Source of the DNA: Typhlomys cinereus
Lineage: Eukaryota > Chordata > Mammalia > Rodentia > Platacanthomyidae
NCBI GenBank assembly: GCA_023101885.1
Contig: JALPQD010000004.1
Span: 15,205,188-15,269,187 of the forward strand
Reading direction: 5' to 3'
Length of the DNA: 64,000 nucleotides
The position numbers were made by a program, and so were the translations under genes. This document shows, piece after piece, positions 21,488-34,023 of this stretch (positions within the stretch are counted from its first letter, which is position 1; each line of letters starts with the position of its first letter). Under the pieces are notes generated by a model that was given only the letters and a program-made list of their open reading frames with translations, ran no database searches and was not told where the DNA came from.

Positions 21488-24060
21488 GTGTGTGTGTGCC
21501 TGTGGAGACTCAAGAGTGATTTTTTTGAATCATTCTAAATTGCATCTACTGCCTTTTGTTTTGCTCTGGGGTTTCCCATGTTTAACCTTCCAGAGCCAGA
21601 AATACAGGCCACCTCCATTTCTGCCTGCCATTTTGATGTGTGATGTGGGATCTGAAGTGAAGTCCTTCTGTTTGCAAGACAGTCTTAACCCCTAAACCAC
21701 CACTCTATTCCCTTAAAAATATATTTCAGAAAAACGTGTTAAAAAGATATGTGGTGCACTTAAAGGGAATGACAACAATCATGCAGAACTGTAAAATCTT
21801 AGGAATAATACAAGTTTTTAAGATACTCATGATTCCTGACAAAATTATTGAGAAATAACACAAAAGTCTGTGCCAACGAATGTTTATGACACCAAAATGT
21901 TAACAAAGTTAACAAAGATATATCTGGGAGGTAAGACAAAAACAACTAGAGATAATGATTCAGAGAGAGTTTTGGCTTCACTGTAGGGTTTTAGAACACT
22001 AATTCCTCGTCCTATGTAAAGCACTACAGCAGGTGGCATTCATCTCCTGCCCCTCCTAGTGACCATTAAAAAAGCCACCTTGTATTAACAATAAAAAATG
22101 CTTATCCAGTTAAGAACTGAATCTAAGCATTTGGCAAAGTCTCTTTCTGTGGTGACACAGAATCAAACCATAGAAAATTGTCATGTAAATTCATACCAGC
22201 ATGATGTGGTATCTGCAAGTTATGTCACCATTGACATGCAAATTATCCTCAGAACAGTCTGCTTTAAAGCCATTGAACATCAAGCTAAGTCAGATAAGTG
22301 TCAGGATAGATATCACCCATGCTTTTATAGACTTGGTACAAGAATGCTATGCGTAGGAACAGAAAACAGGAAAATATGTCAATAAAAATGAGCACAGATA
22401 TGGCTGGTGAAAGAAAAAAATAATTAGTGGGTTATGTTAAGGGCAGTGCATACAGTTGTAACTCATGAGACATGGCATGTAGTAATTTATTCTGACAGTT
22501 GGGCTGTAACCAGAGTCCTCACTTTATGCATGGCCCAAAGAGAAAAGAGAAATTGACAAAAATTGGGTCAGTCATTGTGGAAACAACAGATGTAGAAATA
22601 AATACATAACATCACTCAACAGGAATAGAACCCCTGGTACTTTTCTGTGTGTTAGTCCACAGCCCACTGATTCTTCCTGAATGTCAGAATGCAGATACCA
22701 ATTCCAAAATATTGCCCATGTGCTGTCAGTCAAATGTTTTGTCAGTCAAGTCAACATGGGATGGAAAATACCTAAAGTAGATTAAGTTCATGAAAAATGT
22801 CCTGAAATCATACATGTTGTCCATGTGAGATATGTTCATAATTTAGCCTAGGAAGATGAATGGTGTGTCAAGATGTGTACATAACTCAACTCCACCCATA
22901 AAATACTGGCAAATAGAGTATATAAGTTTTATGTCTGTTAATAGATGATGCAAGTATGTCCTTGCCTGTGTGACATTGCCAAAGCCTGCTTATAAGACTT
23001 AATCTTCCCATATAAGTAAGCAACAGATGACCCACAAAAAATGGGTTCACCTAACTCAGTGATGCTTGAGAACCCATGGAGAATTGACAATGATAGGGGC
23101 TGACATTTAGAAAACAATGTTGTGTAGTACTGAGCTGAAAACAATTATGTACTTTTCCCTAACTTATAATCTTACTTAGTCTGGACTAATTAAAGTAAAG
23201 GAAGTGTTATTAAAACACCAACTAAAGAGATTAAATACATTATATACCCTACTTAGGTTCAAATGACACTATCATATGTCAAAAGATTGTTGATGAAAAT
23301 CCCAGTTTCAGGGATGCTCTGTACCCCTACTAGTAGTAGGCCTTAGAGGCCCCAAACCCATAAAAGCTATTGCCACTTCTGTTGCTTGCATGGCACATCT
23401 AGATAGTAAGACAGTGCTGGTGATTATGTTATATACTTTGGGTGGAGGATGGAGAAATGAAGCTGGAAATAAGCTAGAAGCTTTGTCCTTACCTGCTAGC
23501 TTTATAGTACCAGAGATTTTTATGCAGGTTACTGGAGGAGAAAGAGCATCAACAATCTAGTACAGTTATGGAGCCTGAATGGGTGTGACAGTACCAGGAT
23601 TTTTATGATGCTGCAAAAATGGCGTGGCAATGATATACATGGCCAACCTCTTTTGGAGTGGATTTAAAGCCCTCTTCATTGGAACGAATACATTAAGTGA
23701 GGACAAAAATGTCCTGGGTGACAGAATTCAATAGGGAGACCACAATAATTGCTTCATTAAACAGATATGACATATCTGTCAAGTTGTCCTCTTAACATTT
23801 ATACTTGTACCATAGGTCATGTTTTTTTTAACCTGTGTATATTAGTGTGTTGCATTGTGGGAGAGATAGTATATAGAAATATAAATTCCTTGTTTTACTT
23901 CTACCCTATTTTTGGTTATTTAAACTTTTTATTTTGGTGACAGACAGACAATTTATCCAAAAATAAAAGAATAAATTATAAATAGGCTTTTGATAGGAAA
24001 TTTTTAGTTAAGAAATTTCTACCTTATCTATTACCTTTTATTAAGTTTATATGGCATTAC
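19480..24060 (+). mobile_element. Eroded ERV-L-like internal (pol) relic
   Basis: Three retroviral pol landmarks appear on the same strand in the canonical order. A reverse transcriptase-like FLFTWKCQQWTFTV lies at 21280-21321. An RNase H C-terminal-like SDSWAV lies at 22491-22508. An integrase-core-like IDNDRG-stop-HLENNVV lies at 23083-23124. All frames are broken by stops. Spacing between RT and RNase H is short even after removing the SINE at 21.4-21.7 kb, implying deletions. No LTRs were identified. Class III (ERV-L) assignment is by motif flavour only. The outer limits are guesses. Confidence 0.4.
21425..21716 (-). mobile_element. Older B2-superfamily SINE
   Basis: A minus-strand copy with the (CA)n stretch (TG run at 21450-21498), a diverged body ('ccagaaatacaggccacc') and a degraded head ('cttaacccctaaaccacca'). 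It lies inside the ERV-L-like relic. A diverged duplication is visible: cttaaaatgtattta at the left edge against cttaaaaatatattt at the right. It represents an older subfamily than the 13.6-kb copy. Confidence 0.7.
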
Positions 24061-25603
24061 TTTTTAAATGATCAGCTTTTCATTTTAATTACAAGATACA
24101 AATGTAGAATTAAAACTAAAGCAAAGATCCTGATTTCACGCAGGATTTGAAAACTGTAAAACATATTATTCCTGCATTAAATGTGAATATAGCAGATGCT
24201 CTTCAGAACAAGTTTGCCTGTAACCATCACCCAGCAGAAATTACAAGTAATGAAGGGATAAAAATAATCAAATGGTGACACATATGAGATTTATGCTACT
24301 CCTTGCTGAAGAACAGATGAAAGAAAGGTTTCTACAAATGTGAATGTAATTATGTTAGAAAAACATAGATGTTAATGAATTTCTGGAATAAGTATGGATA
24401 AGTTTATGTAATGTAGAATGTTTGTGAATTCAAGAGGATAATTAAGTTTAGCTTGCAATCTCTGCCCATTTGTATCAAAGAAAACGAGATGTAAAGGTAG
24501 TTTGTAAATAGCTTGTAATAGCCTTCAATGGTAACATGAGTGGACAGAAAGGACTTGAACAATTTTTTTTCTTTTACTCCCCTCCCTTCCTTCTTTTCCA
24601 AAACAACCATTTTAAAATCCTTTCATGGGATACACCTAGAGGTTACTGGAAATAAAATCCAAAAATCCCTTGGGTCAATCAATAGAAGACCTTTTTTTGA
24701 AGTATTATAAGACACCAAAGATCTACTTATGAAAAACAATGAGTGACTTTTCTATATCTATAGGAACAGATTTGAAAATACTTTGGAAAATATCTCTTAT
24801 TGTCAAAACCATTTGCATGTATATGAACAGCAACAATAGCTACAATCACTTCTCAAACTCATTAAATATCCACTAAGATATTTTGTTACATTTATAGGCA
24901 AGATGAAGCATTAAGGAATGTCACAGTTACTGTTATCTACTGCTGTGAGATAACAATCAAACTAATAGATGAGGAGAAATAAGAGAGATTTATTTGGCTT
25001 GTGCTTCCAGAGAGAAGACAGAGTCCTTTATGACAAAAAGAAATTGACAAGAAAGAGTATCCTGTATCTTAGTTGTGCTATGGCTTTCTTACCACTGCCC
25101 AACTCAAAAGCTATCAATTGTGCCACAAAGTATACCTCACACTAGTAGCACTTAATGTATGTTTTAATAATGAATTAAATAAAATAAAAGAAAGCAAAAT
25201 TAAAATTTTTTTAGTTAATCTTAGTTGTCAACTTGACTGAACCTAGAATCAACTAATGCAGTAGCCATGAGATATACCTAATAAGATATGTAGATTAAGT
25301 TATTTGAAACTTGATATCCCACCCTAAATATTGACAGCACCAGATAAAAGTAAATACGAGAAAAATTCCTTTCTTCCCTGTGCTGACAAACTCATCTTTC
25401 CTGGAGTAACCTTTGCTGCAGATATTAAAACCATGTTTTGAACTTCCAATAAAGACTGATGACTCTTGAGGAACCCTCTAAGCTTGCAATACCATATTAG
25501 TACTACTGAAATGTGTACCTATTGAACTGAGCAAAACAAGTTGCAATTGTTGGAATATCTAGACTTTATCTAATAAACCAGTCCAATAACATATATATCA
25601 TTG
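24061..25603. other. Unannotated sequence with possible old repeats
   Basis: At 24960-25170 and 25215-25500 there are repeat-like blocks ('gagatttatttggcttgtg', 'taatcttagttgtcaacttg', with an AATAAAG at 25449). They resemble dispersed rodent/mammal repeats, but I cannot name the family with confidence. No gene supported. Confidence 0.3.
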
Positions 25604-25693
25604 GAAAATGTGGAATGATTACATTATGTTACTCATTTAAATGTAAAAATTATGGGACTGTAAAGATGACTCAGAGGTTAAGATTTTACCATC

Positions 25694-25699
<6 letters not shown>
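25604..25699 (+). repeat. Duplicated block: SINE head plus its 5' flank (copy 1)
   Basis: This 96-bp stretch matches 40800-40893 with about 8 differences. The right part is a SINE head (gactcagaggttaagatttt); the left about 45 bp is non-SINE flank present in both copies. This copy is cut off after the head and followed by an (AT)n tract (25699-25733). Confidence 0.7.

Positions 25700-25734
<35 letters not shown>
25699..25734. repeat. (AT)n microsatellite
   Basis: An uninterrupted AT dinucleotide run of about 17 units directly following a truncated SINE head. It probably grew from the SINE's tail or from an AT-rich junction. Confidence 0.9.
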
Positions 25735-25737
<3 letters not shown>

Positions 25738-25959
25738 CATTTTACATTTAACATTTCACATTTTAAATGCTGCCTTATTTTTAACAAGTTAACAAATTTT
25801 TATAAATATTTTTTCATGTCTAAAAGTGATTGCATTATTAATAATATATACAAGTTTTTCTGTTTTACTGATTAACAAACTGTCACAACCTGAGCACCTG
25901 AAGACTACGTGTTTATCTTTCCAGTTTCTACAGTTCAGTTTCTTTTATTCTCTTTTTGT

Positions 25960-28739
25960 AAATAATTTATTTATTTCCACTCATACAAACTTAATAGGTA
26001 CACCTGTCCCCTCCCTCCCTTCACTCCTCCCTGAACTCCCTACCTTCCTCCCCCCTTTTCCACTTCCTATCCCCCTCCCTCCCAATCTCCCAGTGCCTCC
26101 TCCACCCCATCCCTGGAGCATCCTTTAATGTGTATGTCAAACTTTCCTCTCCGTCCTCCTCTCTGATGACGTGTAAGGACTCAGTGGCATTTCCTATAAC
26201 TCTTCTTGTGTTCCCCTTAAGTATAGGAACACTATTGTGGCTGTTAATCCCTAGCTTCTGAGGATCCTAGTGCCTTTAGTCGATGCTAGACTTTGAGGGG
26301 TCAATAATGTGTGGTCATTGCGCAGGTCATGCAAAGTTCTATTATGATTACTTAGGCCCTAACATGTGTGTGTATCTTGCATATCATTACTCCTCCCCAT
26401 CATTGTGCTTTTACAATCTTACTGCCCCTTCTTCTGCAAATTTCCCTGAGCTTCAGGATGGGGAGAGATTAGGCTGGCGTGGTTCCAGGTGGTTGATATA
26501 TACTATCTGATGTCCTGATTTATGGTTTGTTGATTTTTTTTCAGTTTTGAAACTCCTGCAATGCCCTTGGCTCCATCCTGATGTGTATTGAATGTCACCC
26601 CCTGGCCAGAGATAAAAAGTTATTAAAATAGAGTCTTATTACAAGAGTATATTCAAAGGTAGATGGAATAAAAGTAGGAGACATTGGTGAGAGGGGATTA
26701 GTCTCCCATTTGTGAAATGGTTACTTTCTATCTACCCTACTATATGCCCTCCCCCTCTGGTGAGATCATACCCCATTAGTTACAAATGATCAGGAAAGAA
26801 AGTCTGTGAACTTCACCAGATGTCACATTACTTACTTTAGTCCTTGATGGTAGCCTATTTTCTCTGCTATAACGTAATCCCCTCTCTCCTTGTTTCTGGT
26901 GGGGCCCTCCTTCCCCTTCCCTCCTGTTTATAATCTTTGCAATTACCATAGATATTACAGAGATTTATCTTTGAGTGTGTCTCTAAGTGGGTTTGGTACT
27001 AGGATCCACCAATTACGGAGTACCTATGGTGCTTAATTTTCTGTGTCTGGGATACTTCACTTAATATAATTGTTTGTAATTCCATCCATTCCCAGCAAAT
27101 TGCATTAATTCATCATTTTTGATGGCTGAATAGTATTCCATTGCATAAATTTTTCTTATCCACTTGTAAACTGTTGGGCATTTGGTTTGATTCCAAGACT
27201 TTGCTATTGTAAACATGCTATGAACATGATTTTGCTTGTGCTATCGAGGTGAATTTTTGCTGTATGGGGGGCTATTCCCAAAATAGCAAGGTCATATGGC
27301 ATTTCAATCTTCAAATTCTTTAAGAATCACCAGATGGCTCGCTGGAGTGGTTGTATGAACCCGCTTTCCCAAAAGCAATGTAGGAGAGTTCCCATGTCTC
27401 CACAATCTCTCCAGCATTTGGTGTTGTTTGTATTGTGGATTTTTGCCATTCTGACCGGGGTGAGATGACATCTCAGGAAGGTTTTGATTTGCATTTCCCT
27501 GATGGCTGAGAATGTGGAGCATTTTTTAAGATATTTGTGAGACATTTTAATTTCATCCCTGGTAAGGTTTCTTTTAAGTTCCAGGGTCCATTTTTTAATT
27601 GGGCCATTTGTTTCCTTGGTGTTTAGTTTTCTAAGTTCTTTGTGCATTCTGGATAATAGAGCTCTATTAGATATGTGGTTAGTGAAGATTTTCTCCCATT
27701 CTGTGGGTTGCCTTTGTGCTCAGGTTGCAATCTCTTTATCTAAACAGGAGCTCTTTAATTTCACAAGATCCCATCTGTTGAGAGTTGGTTGTAGTGACTG
27801 TGCGATTGGATGTCCGTTTAGGAACTGTTGGCCTTGCCCAATCAGCTTGAGGGAGTTCCTTCCCCTTACAACTATGGTTTTAAAATCTCCAGCATTATAT
27901 TGAGGTCCTTGATCCATTTGGAATTAATTCTTGTACATGGTAACAAATATGAGTCCAGTTTTAATCTTTGCATGTGAATATCCAGTTTTACCAGCACCGT
28001 TTGTTGAAGATGCTGATCTTTATCCATTTGATTTTTGGGTCCCTTTGTCAAAGATCAAACGGCTGTAATTGTGTGGGCTTATATCTGGTTCTTCAACCCT
28101 TATCCATTGATCTGTGTGTCTATTTTGGAACCAGTAATAAGCTGGTTTTACAACTATGGATTTGTAGTATATACTAAAGTATAGTGATATCTCCATCAGT
28201 GTTTTTGTTACTCAAGATTGTTTCTGCTATCCTGGGTCTTTTGTGCCTCCATAAGAATCTTGAGAATGTTTGGTCACCTTCTTTAAAGAATCACTTTGGG
28301 ATTTTAATTGGTATAGCATTGAATCTGTATATTGCCTTTGGTAGGATGGTCATGTTTATGATGTTGATTCTGCCAATCCAGGAACATGGGAATTCTTTCC
28401 ATCTTCTGGTGTCTTCTGCAATTTCATTCCTTAGGGTTTCAAAGCTTTCATTGTAAAGGTCTCTTACTCCCTTGGTTAGGTTTATGTCAAGGTATTTCAT
28501 TTTTTTAGGGGCTATAGTAAATGGAATTATTTTTCTCAGGGCTTTTTCATTTTTTTCATTCTGGGCATATAGGAAGGCCACTGATTTTTGTACATTTATT
28601 TTGTATCCTGCCACCCTGCTGAACTTCTGTATTAGTTCCAGGAGTTTCCTGGTGGAGTATTTAGGATCACTCAGGTTTAAGATCATGTCATCAGCAAATA
28701 GAGATAACTTGACTTCTTCCTTGCCGATTTGAATTCCTT
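25960..28739 (-). mobile_element. L1-C, 3' portion (host of nested L1-D)
   Basis: The minus-strand L1 3' end starts after 'gtaaataatttatttattt' with the 'cactcatacaaacttaatag' motif. It runs through the C-rich (antisense polypurine) tract and 3' UTR into ORF2 from about 27100. It stops at ttgaattcctt (28729-28739), where L1-D begins. The rest of L1-C resumes at 35485 with the same 11-mer. Joining the two restores continuous L1 sequence, so L1-D is a later insertion. No target duplication for L1-C itself was recognised. Confidence 0.9.
27100..28739 (-). pseudogene. L1-C ORF2, C-terminal part (broken)
   Basis: Minus-strand frames give, in order from 28739 down, FADDMIL (RT active-site Asp pair, around 28690), then [20 protein letters not shown], then thumb and C-terminal segments (28291-28686). 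The distal domain at 27327-27647 starts MHKELRKLNTKETNGPIKKW and includes the cysteine cluster CWRDCGDMGTLLHCFWESG. Its last Cys is replaced (C-x3-C-x7-H-x4-S). Multiple frameshifts and stops separate these frames. The N-terminal part lies at 35496-37790. Confidence 0.85.
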
Positions 28740-29411
28740 TTTTTATTAGATATTTTAAAATTTTAATACATTTTTATTATTATTTCAGCTCATACAAACT
28801 TAATAGGTACACCAGTTCCCTCCCTCCCTCCTCCTCCCCCTGAACTCCCTGCTCTCCCTCCCCTCACCCCTCCCGCCCCATCCCCGCGTGCCTCCCACAC
28901 CAATTCCCAGAATCCTTTCTTGTGCATGCCTGACTCTCCTCTGGGCCCTCCTCCCCTTAAGCATAGGAACACTACTGTGGCTGTCAATCCCTTGCCTCCA
29001 AGGATCTTGGTTCCTTTAGCAGATGCTAGACTTTGTGAGGTCAATAGTGTGTTAGACATGGCTCTGGGCATGCAATGTCCAATTATGATTGCTTCGGCCC
29101 TAACTTGTATGGAGTATCTTGCAAATCATTGCTACTCCCATCCTTTTGATCTTACACTCTTACCGCCCCCTCTTCCACAAATTTCCCTGAGCTTCAGGAT
29201 GGGGAGAGATTAGTCTGGCCTAGTTCTAGGTGGTTGATATAGAGTTTCTGAAGTTCTGGATAGTGGTTCGTTGATTTTGTTTTGCAGTTTTGTTGCTCCT
29301 GCAATGCCCTTCACTCCATCGTGATGGGCACTGCATGTCACCCCATGGCCAGAGACAGAAAGCTGTTAAACTGGAGTCTTATTATAAGAGCACATTCAAG
29401 AGTAGATGTAA

Positions 29412-29455
29412 TACTTATATCCAAAAGTGGAATCACAGGGTCATATGGCATTTGG
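29412..29455 (-). repeat. Ectopic ORF2 patch 1 inside L1-D 3' UTR
   Basis: In place of the 20-odd bp seen here in sister L1s, there is a stretch containing ccaaaagtggaatcacaggg and tcatatggcattt. It is nearly identical to 30127-30164 in the same element's ORF2. Both lie in the same orientation. The local microhomology is 'aaaagt'. Confidence 0.65.
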
Positions 29456-29822
29456 CAATGGGAGGGGTCAATCATCCATTTGCAAAATGGTTACTTTTTA
29501 ATCTGATGGACTATAAGCCCTCCCCTTCTGGTGAGTTCATACACCCTTAGTTGTAAATGATCAGGAATGAATGTCTGTGAACTTAACTAGGTGTCACATT
29601 ACTTTCTTGTAGTCCTTGATGGAGGTCTATTTTCTCTACTGTAACATGGTCATTTTTCTCCTTGTTTCTGGTGTGGCCCTCCAACGCCATCCCTCCTGTT
29701 CATAATTTTTGCAATTACTGTAGGTAATACATAGATTTACCTATGAGTGTCTCAAGATGGGCTGGGTGGGTTTGGTATTAGGAGCCACCTATTAGGGAGT
29801 ATATACCTATTAGGGAGTATAT

Positions 29823-29927
29823 TGCCAATCATCTTGAGGGAGTTCCCTATCTTTTCAACTATGGTTTTTATAGTCTCTGGCCTTATATTGAGGTCCTTGA
29901 TCCATTTGGAATTAAGTCTTGTACATC
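29823..29927 (-). repeat. Ectopic ORF2 patch 2 inside L1-D 3' region
   Basis: About 105 bp from ccaatcatcttgagggagtt to aagtcttgtacat is nearly identical to 30697-30801. It replaces the normal L1 block between 'gtatat' and 'ccatttcccagcaaattcc'. A short direct repeat, tacctattagggagtatat, lies at the left edge. The origin could be template switching during reverse transcription, or gene conversion. Confidence 0.7.
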
Positions 29928-32900
29928 CATTTCCCAGCAAATTCCAGTAATTCATCATTTTTGATGGCTGAGTAGTACTCCATTGTATAGATGTACCACA
30001 GTTTCCTTATCCACTCATCAACTGTTGGACATTTGGGCTGATTCTATGACTTTGCTATTGTAAACAGTGCTGCTATGAACATGGTCGTGCTTGTGCTATC
30101 GAGGTGAACCTCTGCTGTATGGGGGGTTATACCCAAAAGTGGAATCACAGGGTCATATGGCATTTCAATCTTTAATTTCTTTAAGAATCTCCAGATGGCT
30201 CGCCAGAGTGGCTGTATGAGCCTGCACTCCCACCAGCAATGTAGGAGAGTTCCCCTCTCTCCACATCCTCTCCAACATTTGTTGTTGTTTGTATTGTAGA
30301 TTTTTGCCATCCTGACCGGGGTGAGATGATATCTCAGGGAAGTTTTGATTTGCATTTCCCTGATGGCTAAAGAAATGGAGCATGTTTTAAGATATTTGTT
30401 AGACATTTTAATTTCATCTCTGGAAAAATTTCTTTTAAGTTCCAGGGCCCATTTTTTAATTGGGCCATTGTTTTCCTTGGTGTTTAGTTTTCTAAGTTCT
30501 TTGTGCACTCTGGACAGTAGAGCTCTATCAGATATGTGGTTAGTGAAGATTTTCTCCCATTCCGTGGGTTGCCTTTGAGCTCATGTTACAATCTCTTTAT
30601 CTGAACAGAAGCTCTTTAATTTCACAAGATCCCAACTGTTGAGATTTGGTAGCAGTGACTGTGCCATTGGATGTCTGTTTAGGAAATGTTGGCCTAGCCC
30701 AATCATCTCGAGGGAGTTCCCTATCCTTTCAACTATGGTTTTTATAGTCTCTGGCCTTATATTGAGGTCCTTGATCCATTTGGAATTAAGTCTTGTACAT
30801 GGTGACAAGTATGGGTCCAGCTTTAATATTCTGCATGTGGAGATCCAGTTTTGCCAGCACCATTTATTGAAGATGCTGTTCTTTTTCCATTGGATTCTTT
30901 GGGCCTCTTTGTCAAAGACCAAATGGCTGTAATTTTGTGGGCTTATGTCTGGGTCTTCAATCCTTATCCATTGATCTGTGTGTCTATTTGGAGCCAGTAC
31001 CAGGCTGTTTTTATAACTATGGATTTGTAATATAGACTAAGGTTTGGTATGGTAATACCTCCAGCAGTGTTTTTGTTACTCAGGATTGTCTTTGTTATCC
31101 TGGGTCTTTTGTGCCTCCATATGAATTTTGTGACTGTTGGGTCAACTTCTTTGAAGAATTGCTTTGGGATTTTAATTGGTATAGCATTGAATTTGTATAT
31201 TGCCTTTGGTAGGATGGTCATTTTTACGATGTTGATTCTGCCAATCCAGGAACATGGGACGTCTTTCCACCTTCTGGTGTCTTCTGCAATTTCTTTCTTT
31301 AGGGTTTTGTAGTTTTCATTGTAAAGGTCTTTTGCCTCCTTGGTTAGGTTTATACCAAGGTATTTCATTTTTTTAGTGGCTATAGTGAATGGGATGGTTT
31401 CTCTCAAGGCTTTTTCACTTCTTTCATTCTGGGCATATAGGAAGGCCTCTGATTTTTGCACATTTATTTTGTATCCTGCCACCCTGCTGAACTTCTCAAT
31501 CAGTTCCAGGAGCTTCCAGGGTGAGTTTTTGGGATCACTCAGATATAAGATCATGTCATCTGCAAATAGGGATAGCTTGACTTCTTCCTTGCCGATTTGA
31601 ATCCCTCTTATGTCCCTTTCTTGTCTTATGACTTCATCTAAAACTTCAAGTACAATATTGCATAGAAGTGGTGAGAGTGGACAGCCTTGTCTAGTTCCTG
31701 ATCGAAGAGGGAATGCTTCCAATTGTTCCCCATTGAGCATAATCCTTGCTGTGGGCTTTTGTATGCAGCTTTTATTATATTGATAAAGTTTCCTTCCATT
31801 CCTACTGTCTCTAGCGTTTTGATCATAAAAGGCTGTTGGATCTTGTCAAAAGCTTTTTCTGCATCTATCGAGAGCATCATGTGGTCTTGGACTTTGGACT
31901 GATTTACATGATGAATTACATTTATTGATTTGCGTATGTTGAACCAACCTTGTGTGACGGAGATGAAGCCTACTTGGTCCCCGTGATTTTGGTAAGTTGT
32001 TTTTAATATGTTTTTGAATACGATTTGCTAAAACTTTGTTGAGAATCTTTGCGTCTGTGTTCGTGTTCATCAGAGAGATCGGCCTATAGTTTTCTTTTTT
32101 TTTTTTTTTTTAATTTTTTTTATTATTTATTCAACTGTGCGCACGTGTGCGTGTGTGTGTGTGTGTGTCTGTGTGTGTGTAGAACCACGGACGAATTCGC
32201 GAACCACCATGGACGCCTCCACCTCCTTCTGCCCCGGGATTCACAGGCTCCGCCCTACCAGGACCAGAAGCGCAGGCCGCCCCTGCTTCCGCCTGGCGTC
32301 TATACGTGGGATCTGGGATCGAACTCAGGACCTTCCGCCTGCAAGGCGGAGGCTTAACCCCTGAGCCACCTCTCCAGCCCAATAGTTTTCTTTTTTAAGT
32401 GAGTCTTTATTAGGTTTTGGGATTAAAACGATATTAGCTTCATAGAAGGAATTTGGTAGTGTTCCTTCCTTTGCTATTTGATGGAACAGTTTAAGGAGTA
32501 TTGGTGTTATTAACTCCTTAAATGTCTGGTAGAACTCTGTGCTGAGTCCATCTGGTCCAGGACATTTTTTGGTGGGAAGATTCAAGATTACCTTCTCAAT
32601 TTCCTTATAGGTTATAGGACTATTTAAATAATTCACAACTTCCTGATTCAATTTAGGTAAGTTGTGTTTACTTAGAAATTCATCCATCTCTTTTGTGTTG
32701 TCAAACTTCGCAGAGTACAAGTTTTTGAAATATGACGTTATAATTCTCTGGATTTCTTGGGTATCAGTAGTGATAACTCCATGTTCATTTCTAATTTTGT
32801 TAATTTGGGTTTTCTCTCTCTTGCTTTTGGTTAATTTAGCTAGGGGTGTATCAATCTTACTGATTTTTTCAAAGAACCAGCTTTTTGACTGGTTGATTTT

Positions 32901-33973
32901 TTTCTATCGTTTTCTTAATCTTGATTTCAGATATTTCTCCCCTTATTTTGCTAATCTCCTCTCTTCTACTACTTTTGGGATGAGATTGCTCTAGTTTCTC
33001 TAAAGCTTTAAGCTGCATTGTTAAGTTGTTTATTTCTGATGTTTCCATTTTTTTGATGTAGGTATTAAGAGCTATGAACTTACCTCTTTGAACAGCTTTC
33101 ATTGTGTCCCAGAGATTTTAGTAAGTTGTATTTTCATTATCATTCACTTTCAGGAAATCTTGAATTTCCTTTTTAATTTCTTCCTGAATCCAGTTCTCAT
33201 TCAGCATCATAGTGTTAAGTTTCCAGTAGTTAGTGTATTTTCTCTTGTTTGATGTGTTGTGGATGTCCAGCTTTAGGCCGTGGTGGTCTGATAGGGGCAC
33301 AGGTTAGAATTTCAACTTTTTTGTATATGTGTAGATTCGTTTTGTGGCCCAATATCTCATCTATTTTGTCGAAAGTTCCGTGTGCTGCTGAGAAAAATGT
33401 GTATTCTTTGGTACATGGATGAAAAGTTCGAAAGAGATCTGTAATGTCTATTTCTTTCAGGGTTTGATTAAGTTCCAAAGTATCTCTGTTAAGCTTTTGA
33501 CCTGTTGATCTATCCCATGTTGAGAGGGCGGTGTTGAAGTCCCCAAGAATTATCGTTTGGGGGTTGATTTCTTGCTTTAGACGCTGTAGGGTTTTCTTAA
33601 TGAATGTGGAGGGTCCCGTATTAGATGCCTATATGTTCAGTATTGTGAAGTCTTCCTCGTGAATTGTACTTGTGACTAAAATGTAGTATCCATCCGTGTC
33701 TCTTATAATTTTCTTTGGTTTGAAGTCCACTTTGTCTGATAGCATAATGGCTACCCCTGCCTGTTTTCTGCTTCCATTTGCTTGTACAATTGTTGACCAA
33801 CCTTTTATTTTTAGAGTGTGCCTATCTTTTGTGGTGAGATGGGTTTCCTGCAGGCAGCAGATTGATGGATTGTGATTTTTAATCCAAGTTTGTAATCTGT
33901 GTCTCTTGATCGGTGAATTAAGTCCATTAACATTTAGTGTTATAATGGAGAAACTATTTTTAATTCCAGACAT
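29928..33973 (-). pseudogene. L1-D ORF2 (endonuclease-reverse transcriptase), broken
   Basis: L1 ORF2p nicks target DNA and primes reverse transcription there. The ATG is at 33973. The endonuclease domain shows LNVNGLNSPIKRHRLQTW and CLQETHL (33629-33973), then SDHHGLKLDIH around 33280, so the expected Asn, Glu and Asp-His pair are present. The RT domain (30964-31740) shows [14 protein letters not shown] and FADDMILY, with the Asp pair at 31560-31555. The C-terminal cysteine motif [18 protein letters not shown] lies near 30265. A TGG-to-TAG-type stop follows LFTIAKS at 30044. Frameshifts, stops and a SINE at 32101 separate at least eight frames. Full ORF2p is normally about 1,280 aa. Confidence 0.9.
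32101..32381 (-). mobile_element. Young B2-superfamily SINE inside L1-D ORF2
   Basis: Full-length minus-strand copy with a T-rich left end, (CA)n, GC-rich body and tRNA-like head. It is flanked by atagttttctttttt (32086-32100 and 32382-32396, 15 bp). It interrupts the reverse transcriptase region of L1-D and is therefore younger. Its B-box reads GAGTTCGATCCC, the closest to the pol III consensus of all copies here. The 102-, 75- and 83-aa frames are SINE translations. Confidence 0.93.
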
Positions 33974-34023
33974 TTATTATGTTTAGTAGTTTTTATAAGT
34001 ATATTTCTTTGCTTTTAATGATG

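Noticed and set aside
22098..22385. 95-aa plus-strand frame as an independent gene
   Set aside because: It lies between the RT-like and RNase H-like landmarks of the retroviral relic and shows no separate family.
27616..32994. Many plus-strand frames of 69-110 aa with hydrophobic character
   Set aside because: They are the reverse complement of L1 ORF2. The same peptides recur at 28, 31 and 48 kb (for example MSSANRD.LTSSLPI).
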